Source of the DNA: Halichondria panicea | Lineage: Eukaryota > Porifera > Demospongiae > Suberitida > Halichondriidae | Length of the DNA: 64,000 bases | NCBI RefSeq assembly: GCF_963675165.1 | Contig: NC_087384.1 | Coordinates: 6,193,182-6,257,181 of the forward strand | Direction of reading: 5' to 3' | Part shown: in pieces, positions 54,560 through 64,000 of the stretch | Layout: every line of letters begins with the position of its first letter | How positions within the stretch are numbered: the first letter of the stretch is position 1 | Notes under the pieces: generated by a model | Told to the model about the DNA's origin: nothing | The model's input: the letters and a program-made list of their open reading frames with translations, nothing else | Database searches by the model: none | Made by a program: the position numbers and the translations under genes

Positions 54560-54862
54560 TGTTTGTGTAACGATAGAAGTACAGTATTTTGCTCTGATCT
54601 GCCTGGCCACTCCTTTTCTTCCGACTGTGACGTTCCTTTAAGCCTCTGCAATTTTTCCCAAGTCAAGCCTCCTTGGTTTATCCCCTGGTTGAGCATATCA
54701 CGAAGGCCAACTGCATTTGTTTGGTGGCTACTTTGAATATTTCCCAGAATAGCCGGACCCAATCCGGACACAGAGTCCATTATTCGCCTTGCACTGTGAA
54801 CAGCTCCTCCAGAACTAGTGCTAGGTCGTTACTCGAAAGCTCATGTTTGTTAGTAGCCATCT
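54560..54862 (-). pseudogene. relic death exon of subfamily 2
   Basis: The minus strand reads MATNKHELSSNDLALVLEEL then a stop. The frame resumes as MDSVSGLGPAILGN and LRDMLNQGINQGGLTWEKL, then loses homology. It parallels the death exon of gene G (63054-64000). No zinc-finger exon follows before gene A, so this is a solitary decayed exon between genes A and B. Confidence 0.7.
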
Positions 54863-55106
54863 TTGATTTCAAACACGCCCTTCTAACTATGTGTGACTAT
54901 ATTCATATCCATAAATTCCTCGTGAAACCCTCCCTTAAAGTAACCGTAGATACAAATTTTGCCTTGTGTATGCTTTGTGAATTACATTAGTACATTCATT
55001 GAAAGGTGTTTGTAACAATACAAAAAAACTACTGTAGTGTTCAATCGTAATTACGATACGTATAGTTAAGAGCTTATAGCTGTCGTGTTGTTAGTGGTCC
55101 TGAACT

Positions 55107-56603
55107 TCAAGGGTTCAACTTAGCTTCGATCATTTTAATATGCTTGTTTAGATCCAGGTTTTCTTTCTTTAGATCTGAGTTGTCTTTCCTGAGCTCGAGA
55201 TTTTCCTTATGTAGTTTGTCAATAGCAGCTAGGACATGTACTCCAACTTTTTTCTCATGTTTTTCTATCTCTTCTCCAGCTCCCTCGATTTTGCAACCTG
55301 CCCACGCATATTTACATAACCTCTTTCTCTTTGAGCACTTGTTTCTAACGTGGCTTCTGTTTTCTAGGTTATTGAGAGTTATGGTTTCTCCACAATTGTT
55401 TTCACAGGAAACCTTTAACTTGCGTATGTTGTCGCTCGTGAACTTGTCAGGTTCGTACTGGTTGCTTTGCCCACAGCTAGTACAAGCCTGGTGTGTGCAG
55501 TCACTACAAGATAGACCAGTATTGCCATCAAATCTCGGTTTACCCTTTCCAGTTTCTTGTTTTTCGTCCACTTTCGCACACTTGCATCGAACAAATCTCT
55601 TAGGTATTTTCTTGCAATGAATGCATTGATATTTTTTTAGGCTGCTCTTAATGACAAACATGTCTTCGTTGTAAAATTCTGCTTCCGATGTTTTGGGGCG
55701 CTATGAAAAAATGAGCATCAGTTAGAACATGCACAGCTTTTTCCACGTATACATGTATGTTTACCTCGCTGTTTCCTGGTAGAGTGTTGCTGCCTGGCCT
55801 TTCTTTTACCATTGGAGCACCTGATTGATTTCCTTCCCGAGTGCTAGTTGTGTTTGTTTTTGGGACAATGGTTGAGGGCAAACCAATATTCAATGTCCCT
55901 CTGGGTAGTGCGTTTATAAGTATGGTGGAAGTGCTTGGCTCCTTGAAACTCGACAGTGGTTGGTTTGAGGTAGCGGCAGTGATAGTTGTAGTGAGAGTTT
56001 TCGTTGCTGTGTTGGATGTGCTGGTTACCGGTGTCACTGTCGTAGTGGTAGCCATTGTTGGCATGCTATTGGCTGCAAAAGCTGTATATAGTATTCTTAC
56101 TGTAAACATAATATTATACAGTTTTACTTGCATATTATAATTATTGGTTTCTTGTTGTATATGCCTACTGTAGTTACCTCTTTCTACTGGTGGTATAGTA
56201 GTTGCAGATTCTGGTTCTGCAGATTCTGGTTCGATGTATTTGCTTCTTATTTCGTAGGCAAGAACCTTTTGGCCAATAGTACGATTTTCTAGAGCCTCTG
56301 TAATTTGATCCCAAGTCAAATCTCCTTGGGCTAACCTCACAGTGAGCATCTCACGCAGTCTCTCTGTATTGTTTTGGAGGGTGCTCTCATTGTAAATCCT
56401 TTTTAGGTCATTTGAGTCGACGTCAAGTTGAAGGCCAATATCAAACCATTGATCAGTTGCGTCATAGAGAGCTGTGTAGACATCTTTCAGTCTAAGGTTA
56501 AGGCTATATAGTGAAATAAGAATATGCTTTGATTGCTAGAGCTCTTTGTGATTGAATCAACTCACTTAACAATGACATACCCTTTTTCTATATCACAATT
56601 CAT
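55107..56603 (-). CDS. death-domain/TRAF zinc-finger protein B
   Basis: Four exons (56581-56603, 56178-56503, 55765-56072, 55107-55700) join in phase to 416 residues. The order is a seven-residue first exon (MNCDIEK), a death domain (WFDIGLQLDVDSNDLKRI, LREMLTVRLAQGDLTWDQIT), and a Thr-rich linker with PTMATTTTVTPVTSTSNTAT. Then come a RING-like Cys module (YQCIHCKKIPKRFVRCKCAK), TRAF zinc fingers (SCENNCGETITLNNLENRSH, KYAWAGCKIEGAG) and a short coiled coil (ELRKDNSDLKKENLDLNKH). The splice phases (2, 1, 0) are shared with genes C/D and F. No transmembrane segment or MATH domain is present. Confidence 0.85.
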
Positions 56604-57010
56604 TTCTTTTATCAAAGTTACTTGTTCTTGGGGCCCATAAATTTGAATCTGAGTAGTCATGTGATAAATCCTTATTCATATTGCAATTGCACATGAGCAT
56701 TCTTGTTCTGGATATTCATTGAATACATGAGCTTGTACATCTACTCCTTATAATTGTGGTGTGGTTACTCTAGATAGTACTATCAGTGAGAGTGAGCTGT
56801 TTTGTACCCCTAAGTTTCCTGTGTCTATATATACGCTGTCGAAGCTCGCCAAGCATGCTATGAATAGTAACATGCTATGAATAGTACTCATAGCGTGGAA
56901 GCCTGCCATAAAGTAACTGTAAAATTGATTATCCTCAGTACATTCATTGAAAATTGTTTCTCAAAGTAATTCCAAAAATCTTATTTACTATATATGTATA
57001 TAGTGTTCAG

Positions 57011-59590
57011 TCAGATGCGTAGTTGGGAGATTATAGCTGGTTGTGTTGTTAGTGGTCCTGAACTTCCAGGGTTCAACTTAGCTTCAATCATTTTAATACG
57101 CTTGCTTAGATCCAAATTGTCTTTCTTTAGATCCGAGTTGTCTTTCCTGAGCTCAAGATTTTCTTTGTGTAGTTTTTCAATAGCAGCTAGGACATGTACG
57201 TCACTTTTTTTCTCATGTTTTTCTATCTCATCTCCAGTTCCCTCGTGTGTGCAACCTGCCCACGTATATTTACATGACCTCTTTCTCTTTGAGCACTTGT
57301 TTCTAACGTGGCTTCTGTTTTCTAGATTAACAATAGTTATGTTTTCATCACATTTGTTTTCACAGAACACCTTTAGCATGCGTATGTTGCTGTTGGTGAC
57401 CTTATCAGGTTCGTACTGGTCATTTCGCCCACAGTTAGAGCAAGGACGGATTTTACAGTCGCTACAAGATAGACCAGTATTGTCTTCAAATCTCGGTTTA
57501 CCCTTTCCTATTTCTTGTTTTTCATCCACTTTCCCACACTTGCATCGAAAGAAGCTCTTTGGTAATTTCTTGCAATGAGTGCATTGATATTTTGTTAGGT
57601 TCTTCTTGTTGACAAATATGTCTTCGTTGTAAAATTCTGCATCCAATGTTTTTGGGCGCTACGAAAACGAGCAATAAGTTAGAACGCAGCTTTTTTGCTA
57701 AGTATGTATGTATATATATATGCTGTTTACCTTGCTACTTTCTGGTGAAGTGTTGTTGGCTGGCCTCTTCCTTGCCATTGGAGTACTGGAGTGATTTTCT
57801 TCCCGAGTCCTATTTATGTTTCTGTTTGGGACAATGGTTGAAGGCAAACCAAAATTCAATATCCCTCTGGGTAGTGCGTTTATAAGTATGGTGGAAGTGC
57901 TTGGCTCCTTCAAAATCGACAATGGTTGGTTTGAGGTAGCGGCAGTGATAGTTGTAGTTAGAGTTTTCGTTGCTGTGCTGGTTGCCGGTGTCACTGTTGC
58001 AGTGGTAGCCATTGTTGGCATGATAATATTGGCTGCAAAAGCTGTATATAGTATTCCTATACTGTAAACATACAGTTTTATATATACTTGCATAATTATT
58101 GTTGCATTTTAATAGTACATCATATAGCTATAATTATGTTGTGTATATGCCTATAATTACCTCTCTCTACTGGTGGTATAGTAGTAGTTGCAGATTGTGG
58201 TTCGTGTAGTTTGTCAATAGCAGCTAGGACATGTACGTCACATTTTTTCTCATGTTGTTCTATCACATCTCCAGTTCCCTCGATTTTGCAACCTGCCCAC
58301 GCATATTTACATGACCTCTTTCGCTTTGAGCACTCGTTTCTTACGTGGCTTCTGTTTTCTTGGTTAGTGAGAGTTATCTTTTCTCCACACTTGTTTTCAC
58401 AGAACACTTTTAGTTTGCCTATGTTGCTGTTAGTGACCTTATCAGGTTCGTACTGGTCGCTTTGCCCACAGTTAGTGCAAGGATAAATTTTGCAATCGCT
58501 ACAAGTATTGCCATCAAATCTCGCTCTACCCTTGCTTTCTTGTTTTTTGTCCACTTTTCCACACTTGCATCGAAAGAATCTCTTTGGTATTTTCTTACAA
58601 TGAATGCATTGATATTTTTTTATGCTGCTCTTACTGACAAACATGTCTTCATTGTAAAATTCTGCATCCAATGGTTTGGGGCGCTGCGAAAATGAGCAAT
58701 CAGTTAGAACACTGCTTAGTATATATGCTGCTTACCTTGCTGCTTTCTGATAAAGTGTTGCTGGCTGGCCTTTTCCTTGCCATTGGAGTACTGTAGGGAC
58801 TTCTTTCCCAAGTACTATTTATGTTTCCTTTTGGGATATAGTTTGGGAGCAAATCTATAGGCTCCTTGAAAGTCGACGGTGGTTGACTCGAGGTAGCGGC
58901 AGTGATAGTTGTAGTTCGAGTTTCCGTTGCTGTGTTGGATGTGCTGGTTACCGGTGTCACTGTCACAGTGGGGGCCATTGTTGGCATGCTATTGGCTGCA
59001 AAAGCATACTGATAATTATTCAAACTATTGTATTTTAAAGTTACTTGGCAGTCATTTGATGTCAGCCTCACATACCAGTACAGAGTGCATGGTAGTGTAC
59101 AGTTCTCATTATTATTATACATGCCAGCTAACAAGCACTAGCTATATACTTGTTGCGTATTTATAATTATAATCACCTATTTCTACTGTAGTTGCAGGTT
59201 GTGGTGTGATGTATTTGCTTTTTATTTCATCGGCAATAACGTTTTGGTCAATAGTACGATTTTCTAAAGCCTCTATGATGTGATCCCATGTCAACTCTCC
59301 TTGGTTCAGCCTCACAGTGAGCATCTCACGCAGTCTCTCTGTATTGTTTTGGAGGGTGCTCTCATTGAAAATCCGTTTTAGGTCATTTGAGTCAACGTCA
59401 AGTTGAAGGCCAATATCAAACCATTGATCAGTCACATCATATAGGACTGTGTAGACATCTTTCAGTTTAAGAGAGTTTGGGCTAGAAAGAAGTATAAGAT
59501 AAGCTTTAATTGTCATTATATATCTGACTGCTAGAACACTTTTAATTACTACTTAACATACCCTCTGCCTGTATCACCTGCACCATTCAT
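57011..59590 (-). CDS. death-domain protein with two TRAF zinc-finger modules, fused genes D and C
   Basis: Six exons (59562-59590, 59177-59481, 58736-58995, 58161-58683, 57731-58032, 57011-57658) stay in phase to 688 residues. The first three exons are a normal family gene (death domain plus linker). The fourth starts as a normal zinc-finger exon, but after VLAAIDKLHE it runs straight into EPQSATTTIPPVERG, the tail that normally ends a death-domain exon. It uses that exon's phase-1 donor at 58161. The next linker and zinc-finger exons then follow in frame. A deletion between two tandem genes explains this: the coiled coil of D and the first exon and most of the death domain of C are gone. 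The product would carry one death domain, two zinc-finger modules and one terminal coiled coil. Confidence 0.8.
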
Positions 59591-59787
59591 TTCTTTTAAT
59601 TTTAGTAACTTGTTTTTGGTGATCACCTGCATTATCTTATTCTGAGAATTATAATTATATTCATTGAATACATGCATAGGTTTACTAGGGTATACCTAGG
59701 TATAGCTAGTCCATAATTTTGTTATTGTTATCTGGTACATGTAGTTGTATTACTCCTGCGGTTATTCTATAGTACTATAGTTATTAG

Positions 59788-60335
59788 TCACTGAGGTTTT
59801 CCTGTAGCTGTTTTACACGAAGTTTCATCTTTGTCTACACGCTGTCGGAGCTCGTCGAACATGCTATGAATCGTACTCATAGCTGGCGCAAAGTGCACAT
59901 TGATGTCTTCTTCGTGTTGTTTCATTTCCTTCGTGTCTCCGTCTCCCACAAATGTACATCCTAGCCAGCTGTACTTGCACGGCCGTCTTCTCTTTGGGCA
60001 GTCCTGGCTTAGATGTCGATCAAGTACACGCATCTTTATCTTTGCCCCACACTTTTTCTGAGAGAACACAGTCCCTTATTTTATTGTCTGTATAGTCTTA
60101 TCTTTCTCATACTGATTTGTCCTTTTACATGCAGTGCAAACTTTGTGAATACAGTCACTACAGGAAAGTCCACTGTTGCTTTTTGGTGGCCCATTATCTG
60201 CTTTACTGCACTGACATCGATAACATTGTTTCGGTACTTTGTTGCAGTGAGTGCATCGGTATACTTGTTCAGTGTGCCTCGATTGACGAACATGTCTTCG
60301 TTGTATGTAGTACTTTGTCTATAGCTTGAGGCGCT
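59788..60335 (-). pseudogene. zinc-finger exon pseudogene E, subfamily 2
   Basis: It resembles the zinc-finger exon of gene G (DRHLSQDCPKRRRPCKYSWL, GCTFVGDGDTKEMKQHEEDI, FDELRQRVD). An extra T near 60263 shifts the frame at LNKYTDALT (intact form reads YRCTHC), and an in-frame TAA near 60083 breaks it again. No death or linker exon lies upstream. It is a broken partial copy. Confidence 0.8.
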
Positions 60336-60677
60336 GCAAAACAAATTTTAGTGTAATGATTTTCAGCCTATACTTGTGTATACATGCACATACCTATAGC
60401 TATAGGACTAGGCTGTCACTTTGAACTCTTGCATGTTATAAGAATAATACACGTATACACGCCCTTATAACTAATGTGACAATACATTTCTCGTGGAAAG
60501 TAACCGTAGATACTTTGGAATTTTGTATAGTGTGTGCTTTATGAATTTGATTATACACAATAAATTCATGGAAAATCTTGTCAATGTGTTTGGAATAAAT
60601 GTTTTTTGACAAAAACTATGTTACGAAGTATAATGTTCAATCGTAATTACGATACTATAATTAAGAGCTTATAGCTG

Positions 60678-62208
60678 TCATGTTGTTAGTGGTCCTGAAC
60701 TTCTAGGGTTCAACTTAGCTTCGATCATTTTAATACGCTTATTTAGATCCGAGTTGTCTTTCCTGAGCTCAAGATTTTCCTCGTGTAGTTTGTCAATAGC
60801 AGCTAGGACATGTATGTCACTTTTTTTCTCATGTTGTTCTATCACATCTCCAGTTCCCTCGATTTTGCAACCTGCCCACGCATATTTACATGACCTCTTT
60901 CGCTTTGAGCACTTGTTTCTAACGTGGCTTCTGTTTTCTAGGTTATTGAGAGTTATGGTTTCTCCACAATTGTTTTCACAGGAAACCTTTAACTTGCGTA
61001 TGTTGTCGCTCGTGAACTTGTCAGGTTCGTACTGGTCGCTTCGCACACAGTTAGTGCAAGGATAAATTTTGCAATTGCTACAAGATAGACCAGTATTGCC
61101 ATCAAATCTCGCTCTACCCTTGCTTTCTTGTTTTTCGTCCACTTTTCCACACTTGCATCGAAAGAATCTCTTAGGTATTTTCTTACAATGAATGCATTGA
61201 TATTTTTTTATGCTGCTCTTACTGACAAACATGTATTCATTGTAAAATTCTGCATCCAATGGTTTGGGGCGCTGCGAAAATGAGCAATCAGTTAGAGCAC
61301 TGCTTATAGTATATATGCTGCTTACTTTGCTGCTTTCTGATAAAGTGTTGCTGGCTGGCCTTTTCCTTGCCATTGGAGTACTGTAGGGACTTCTTTCCCA
61401 AGTACTATTTGTGTTTCCTTTTGGGATATAGTTTGGGAGCAAATCTATGGGCTCCTTGAAAGTCGACGGTGGTTGACTCGAGGTAGCAGCAGTGATAGTT
61501 GTAGTTCGAGTTTTCGTTGCTGTGTTGGATGTGCTGGTTACCGGTGTCACTGTCACAGTGGGGGCCATTGTTGGCATGCTATTGGCTGCAAAAGGTTTAG
61601 ACTGTTAACATACAGTTTTACTTGTTAGTTACTTAGCAGTAGTCATTTGATGCTAGCGGCCGACGATCAAACGACTGTTAAGTAACCTCATGAACATGTT
61701 ATATATACCGTATACAGAGTGGGAGTGTACACACATGCAGCTCTCATTACATGCCAGCTAACAAACTCTAGCTATATATTTGTTGTGTACTTAGTCACCT
61801 GTTTCTACTGTAGTTGCAGGTTGTGGTGTGATATGTTTGCTTCTTATTTCATCGGCAATAACTTGTTGGCATATAGTAGGATTTTCTAGAGCCTCTATAA
61901 TTTGATCCCAAGTTAAATCTCCTTGGGCTAGCCTCACAATGAGCATCTCACGCAGTTTCTCTTTATTGTTTTGGAGGGTGCCCTCATTGAAAATCCTTTT
62001 TAGGTCATTTGAGTCAACGTCAAGTTGAAGCCCAATATCAAACCATTGATCAGTCACATCATATAGGACTGTGTAGACATCTTTTAGTTTAAGAGAGTTT
62101 GGGCTAGAAAGAAGTATAAGATGAGCTTTAATTGTCATTATCTGACTGCTAGAACACTTTTGATTACTACTTAACATACCCTCTGTTTGTATCACCTGCA
62201 CCACTCAT
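60678..62208 (-). CDS. death-domain/TRAF zinc-finger protein F
   Basis: Four exons (62180-62208, 61799-62103, 61326-61585, 60678-61271) join in phase to 395 residues. The death domain has WFDIGLQLDVDSNDLKRIFN and LREMLIVRLAQGDLTWDQII. The linker matches gene D almost base for base, so D and F are the most recent duplicates. The zinc-finger exon is intact and the coiled coil is the shortest of the family (one full KDNSDL heptad). The 54-bp intron 3 (61272-61325) is a multiple of three with no stop in frame, so an unspliced message would also be translated through. Confidence 0.85.
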
Positions 62209-62409
62209 TTCTTTTTAATTTTAGAGTAACTTGTTTTTGATGATCATGTTGCACCTGCACCTGCATTACCTTATTCTGAGAATTATAATTATATTCATTG
62301 AATGCATATGTACTATATATGGTATACCTATTTATAGCTAGTCTATAACTTTGTTATTACATGTAGTTGTATTACTTCTGTGGTTATTCTATATAGTGCC
62401 AGCTATTAG

Positions 62410-64000
62410 TCACTGAGGTTTTCTTAAAGCTGTTTTACACGAAGTTTCAACTGTGTCTATACGCTGTCGGAGCTCGTCAAACATGCTATGAATCGTACTC
62501 ATAGCGAGTGCAAAGTGCACATTGATGTCTTCTTCGTGTAGTCTCATTTCCTCCGTGTCTCCGTCTCCCACAAATGTACATCCTAGCCAGCTGTACTTGC
62601 ACGGCCGTCTTCTCTTTGGGCATTCCTGTCTTAGATGTCGATCAAGTGCATGCAGCGATAGCGTTGCTCCACACTTTTTCTCACAAGACACAGTCAAACC
62701 CCTTAAATTATTGTCCGTAGGCCTATCTCTCACATACTGATCTGTCCTTTTGCATACCGGGCATTTCAGGTGTTTACAGTTGCTACAGGAAAGTCCACTG
62801 CAGCTGTTTTTTGGATTCATATTATCTGCTATACTTTGACATCGATAGAATTGCTTCGGTACTTTCTTGCAATGAGTGCATCGGTATCTTTGCAGTGTGT
62901 TTGGATTGACAAACATGTCCGTTTCACTGTAGTACTCTGCTTTCGTTATCTTGGGGCGCTGCAAAACAAATTACATAGTGTATGTTCTTAAGAATTCAGT
63001 GCCTATATACTTGTGGACACATAAATGTAGTATAGTACATAGTATAGACTCACCTTGGAAGGCCCAGCTATTGGTCCGTCTAGTGGTCTCTTTCTAACTC
63101 CAGGTTTTTCGGGGGGAGGGAGTACAGAAGGACAGTAGTTTGCTCTTATATTCGTGGCCTCTCCTTTTCTATAGACTGTGATGTTTTCCAAAGCTTCTAC
63201 AATTTTCTCCCACGTCAGGCCTCCTTGGTTTAGCCTCTGGTTGAGCATTTCACGAAGACAGCTTGCATCCGTGTGGTTCGCATTTCGGATACCGTTTAAA
63301 ATGAAAGCACCGCGGGTGCTGATGCCTCGGTGGAGGTGCCAAAGCTACATAACATAAAGCTACTAATAGCTAGCTTTTATACACACATTGATTATAATTA
63401 TCATGATTAATTTTGCTGCATGCAGAATCCAGAATCACAGGGAAACTCAAAGAGTGGGTAATGATTGACGATGATCGTTGTTAAAACGATCGATGCCAAA
63501 AGTTTAAGTCTAAAATTAATGGCTGCAAGTCAACAGAGCCTTGCAGCTCTCTTCTCACTCTTGCAGGTACCAATAGCTAGCGTTCTAGTGCAGAGTTAAC
63601 TACTAAGTAGAGTAGCAACACTCGGTGAACAAGTTTTGCTACGGACTCTTCTGAAAAGGCTGCAATGGCATTCCAAGTAGGCATAACTCGAGAACGAAGC
63701 TTTATTTTGCAAATCCACAAATACCAAGCCAAGAAAACATGACTAGAAGCCTATAGAAACTCTTACTTGCACTTCATTGATCCTTGAGCAGCTGAAACAG
63801 TCTACACACACAGACACACACACAGACACACAAACACACTACCGTATACCTCGCTTGCGCATGCGCACCGAGGCATAATAACCGGACCCAATCCGAGACA
63901 GAGTCCAATGTTATACCATTTGTTTCAAGTTGCACTGTAAACAGCTCCCTTAGAACTAGTGCTAGGTCGTCACTCGAAAGCTCTTGTTTGTTAGTAGCCA
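62410..64000 (-). pseudogene. death-domain/TRAF zinc-finger gene G, split by a transposable element
   Basis: The zinc-finger exon 62410-62958 is open (183 codons: YRCTHCKKVPKQFYRC, SCEKKCGATLSLHALDRH, KYSWLGCTFVGDGDTEEM). The upstream exon ending at 63054 encodes the back half of a death domain (LREMLNQRLNQGGLTWEKIV) fused to a basic linker. Its front half is found at 63880-64000 (ATNKQELSSDDLALVLRELF), on the far side of a 579-bp element. A one-base loss near 63895 relative to the relic at 54770 also shifts the frame. Subfamily 2 uses a single combined death/linker exon and lacks the leucine-heptad tail. The gene start lies at or just past the window edge. Confidence 0.75.
63301..63879 (-). 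mobile_element. non-autonomous transposable element, copy 2
   Basis: Reverse-orientation copy of the element at 22837-23372, with the same ends (AAAGCACCGCGGGTGCTGAT and the inverse of ATGCCTCGGTG) and the same interior phrases. Outside the element the death-domain sequence continues on both sides, so the insertion limits are defined by the interrupted homology. The flanks suggest at most a very short target duplication (ATT). Confidence 0.8.

Noticed and set aside
52436-62991. Plus-strand frames over the death/TRAF cluster (FLRSELSFFRSEL and similar)
   Set aside because: Mirror images of the zinc-finger and heptad coding sequence on the minus strand.

Overview
This is nuclear DNA of a metazoan, most likely a demosponge. 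Genes are intron-rich with standard GT/AG splice sites, introns are AT-rich and full of short inverted-repeat elements and (CA)n tracts, and the protein set is animal-like (MORN3, EXOSC9, TEDC1, DHX36, class I myosin, mitochondrial EF-Tu, death-domain/TRAF zinc-finger proteins). The small secreted protein at 4112-4777 belongs to a family that I recall as the short-chain collagen C4-like family of sponges. I rebuilt gene models by hand by joining open frames at splice sites and checking codon phase. No transcript data were available.

Layout: (1) 459-1650, MORN3 on the minus strand, is divergent from a 28-exon WD-repeat gene at 1884-17096 (plus). That gene carries a nested minus-strand gene in one intron, a long Asn-Ser-Thr repeat exon, and a tail built from five tandemly duplicated phase-2 exons. 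(2) 17414-20592 (minus) is mitochondrial elongation factor Tu. Five of its introns each hold a box C/D snoRNA that looks like SNORD15/U15. It shares a 217-bp promoter rich in CACGTG boxes with EXOSC9 (20810-24042, plus). (3) 24419-35310 (minus) is a roughly 2008-residue scaffold protein with a proline-rich N-terminus, a SAM domain, an RA-like domain, coiled coils, a PDZ domain and a Rab11-FIP-like tail. It is divergent from TEDC1 (35484-36872, plus). (4) 37054-47119 (minus) is DHX36, with a tRNA-like gene and an intronless POT/SLC15-type transporter inside its introns. It is divergent from the first three exons of a class I myosin (47415-50712). The rest of the myosin motor was not found in the window.

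(5) 52363-64000 (minus) is a tandem cluster of a death-domain plus TRAF-type zinc-finger family. I see three complete ordinary copies, one in-frame fusion of two neighbours that yields two zinc-finger modules, one frameshifted pseudogene, one relic death exon, and one copy whose death exon is split by a transposable element. These look like lineage-expanded adaptor proteins, possibly for innate immune or cell-death signalling. They are the strongest candidates here for an undescribed system.

Genes are packed as divergent pairs (233, 217, 173 and 295 bp apart) and convergent pairs (180-380 bp apart). Two of these pairings involve cilium or centriole genes (MORN3 with the WD-repeat gene; TEDC1). 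The long gene-free stretches are introns or the flanks of the death/TRAF cluster, and they mostly hold short inverted-repeat elements.
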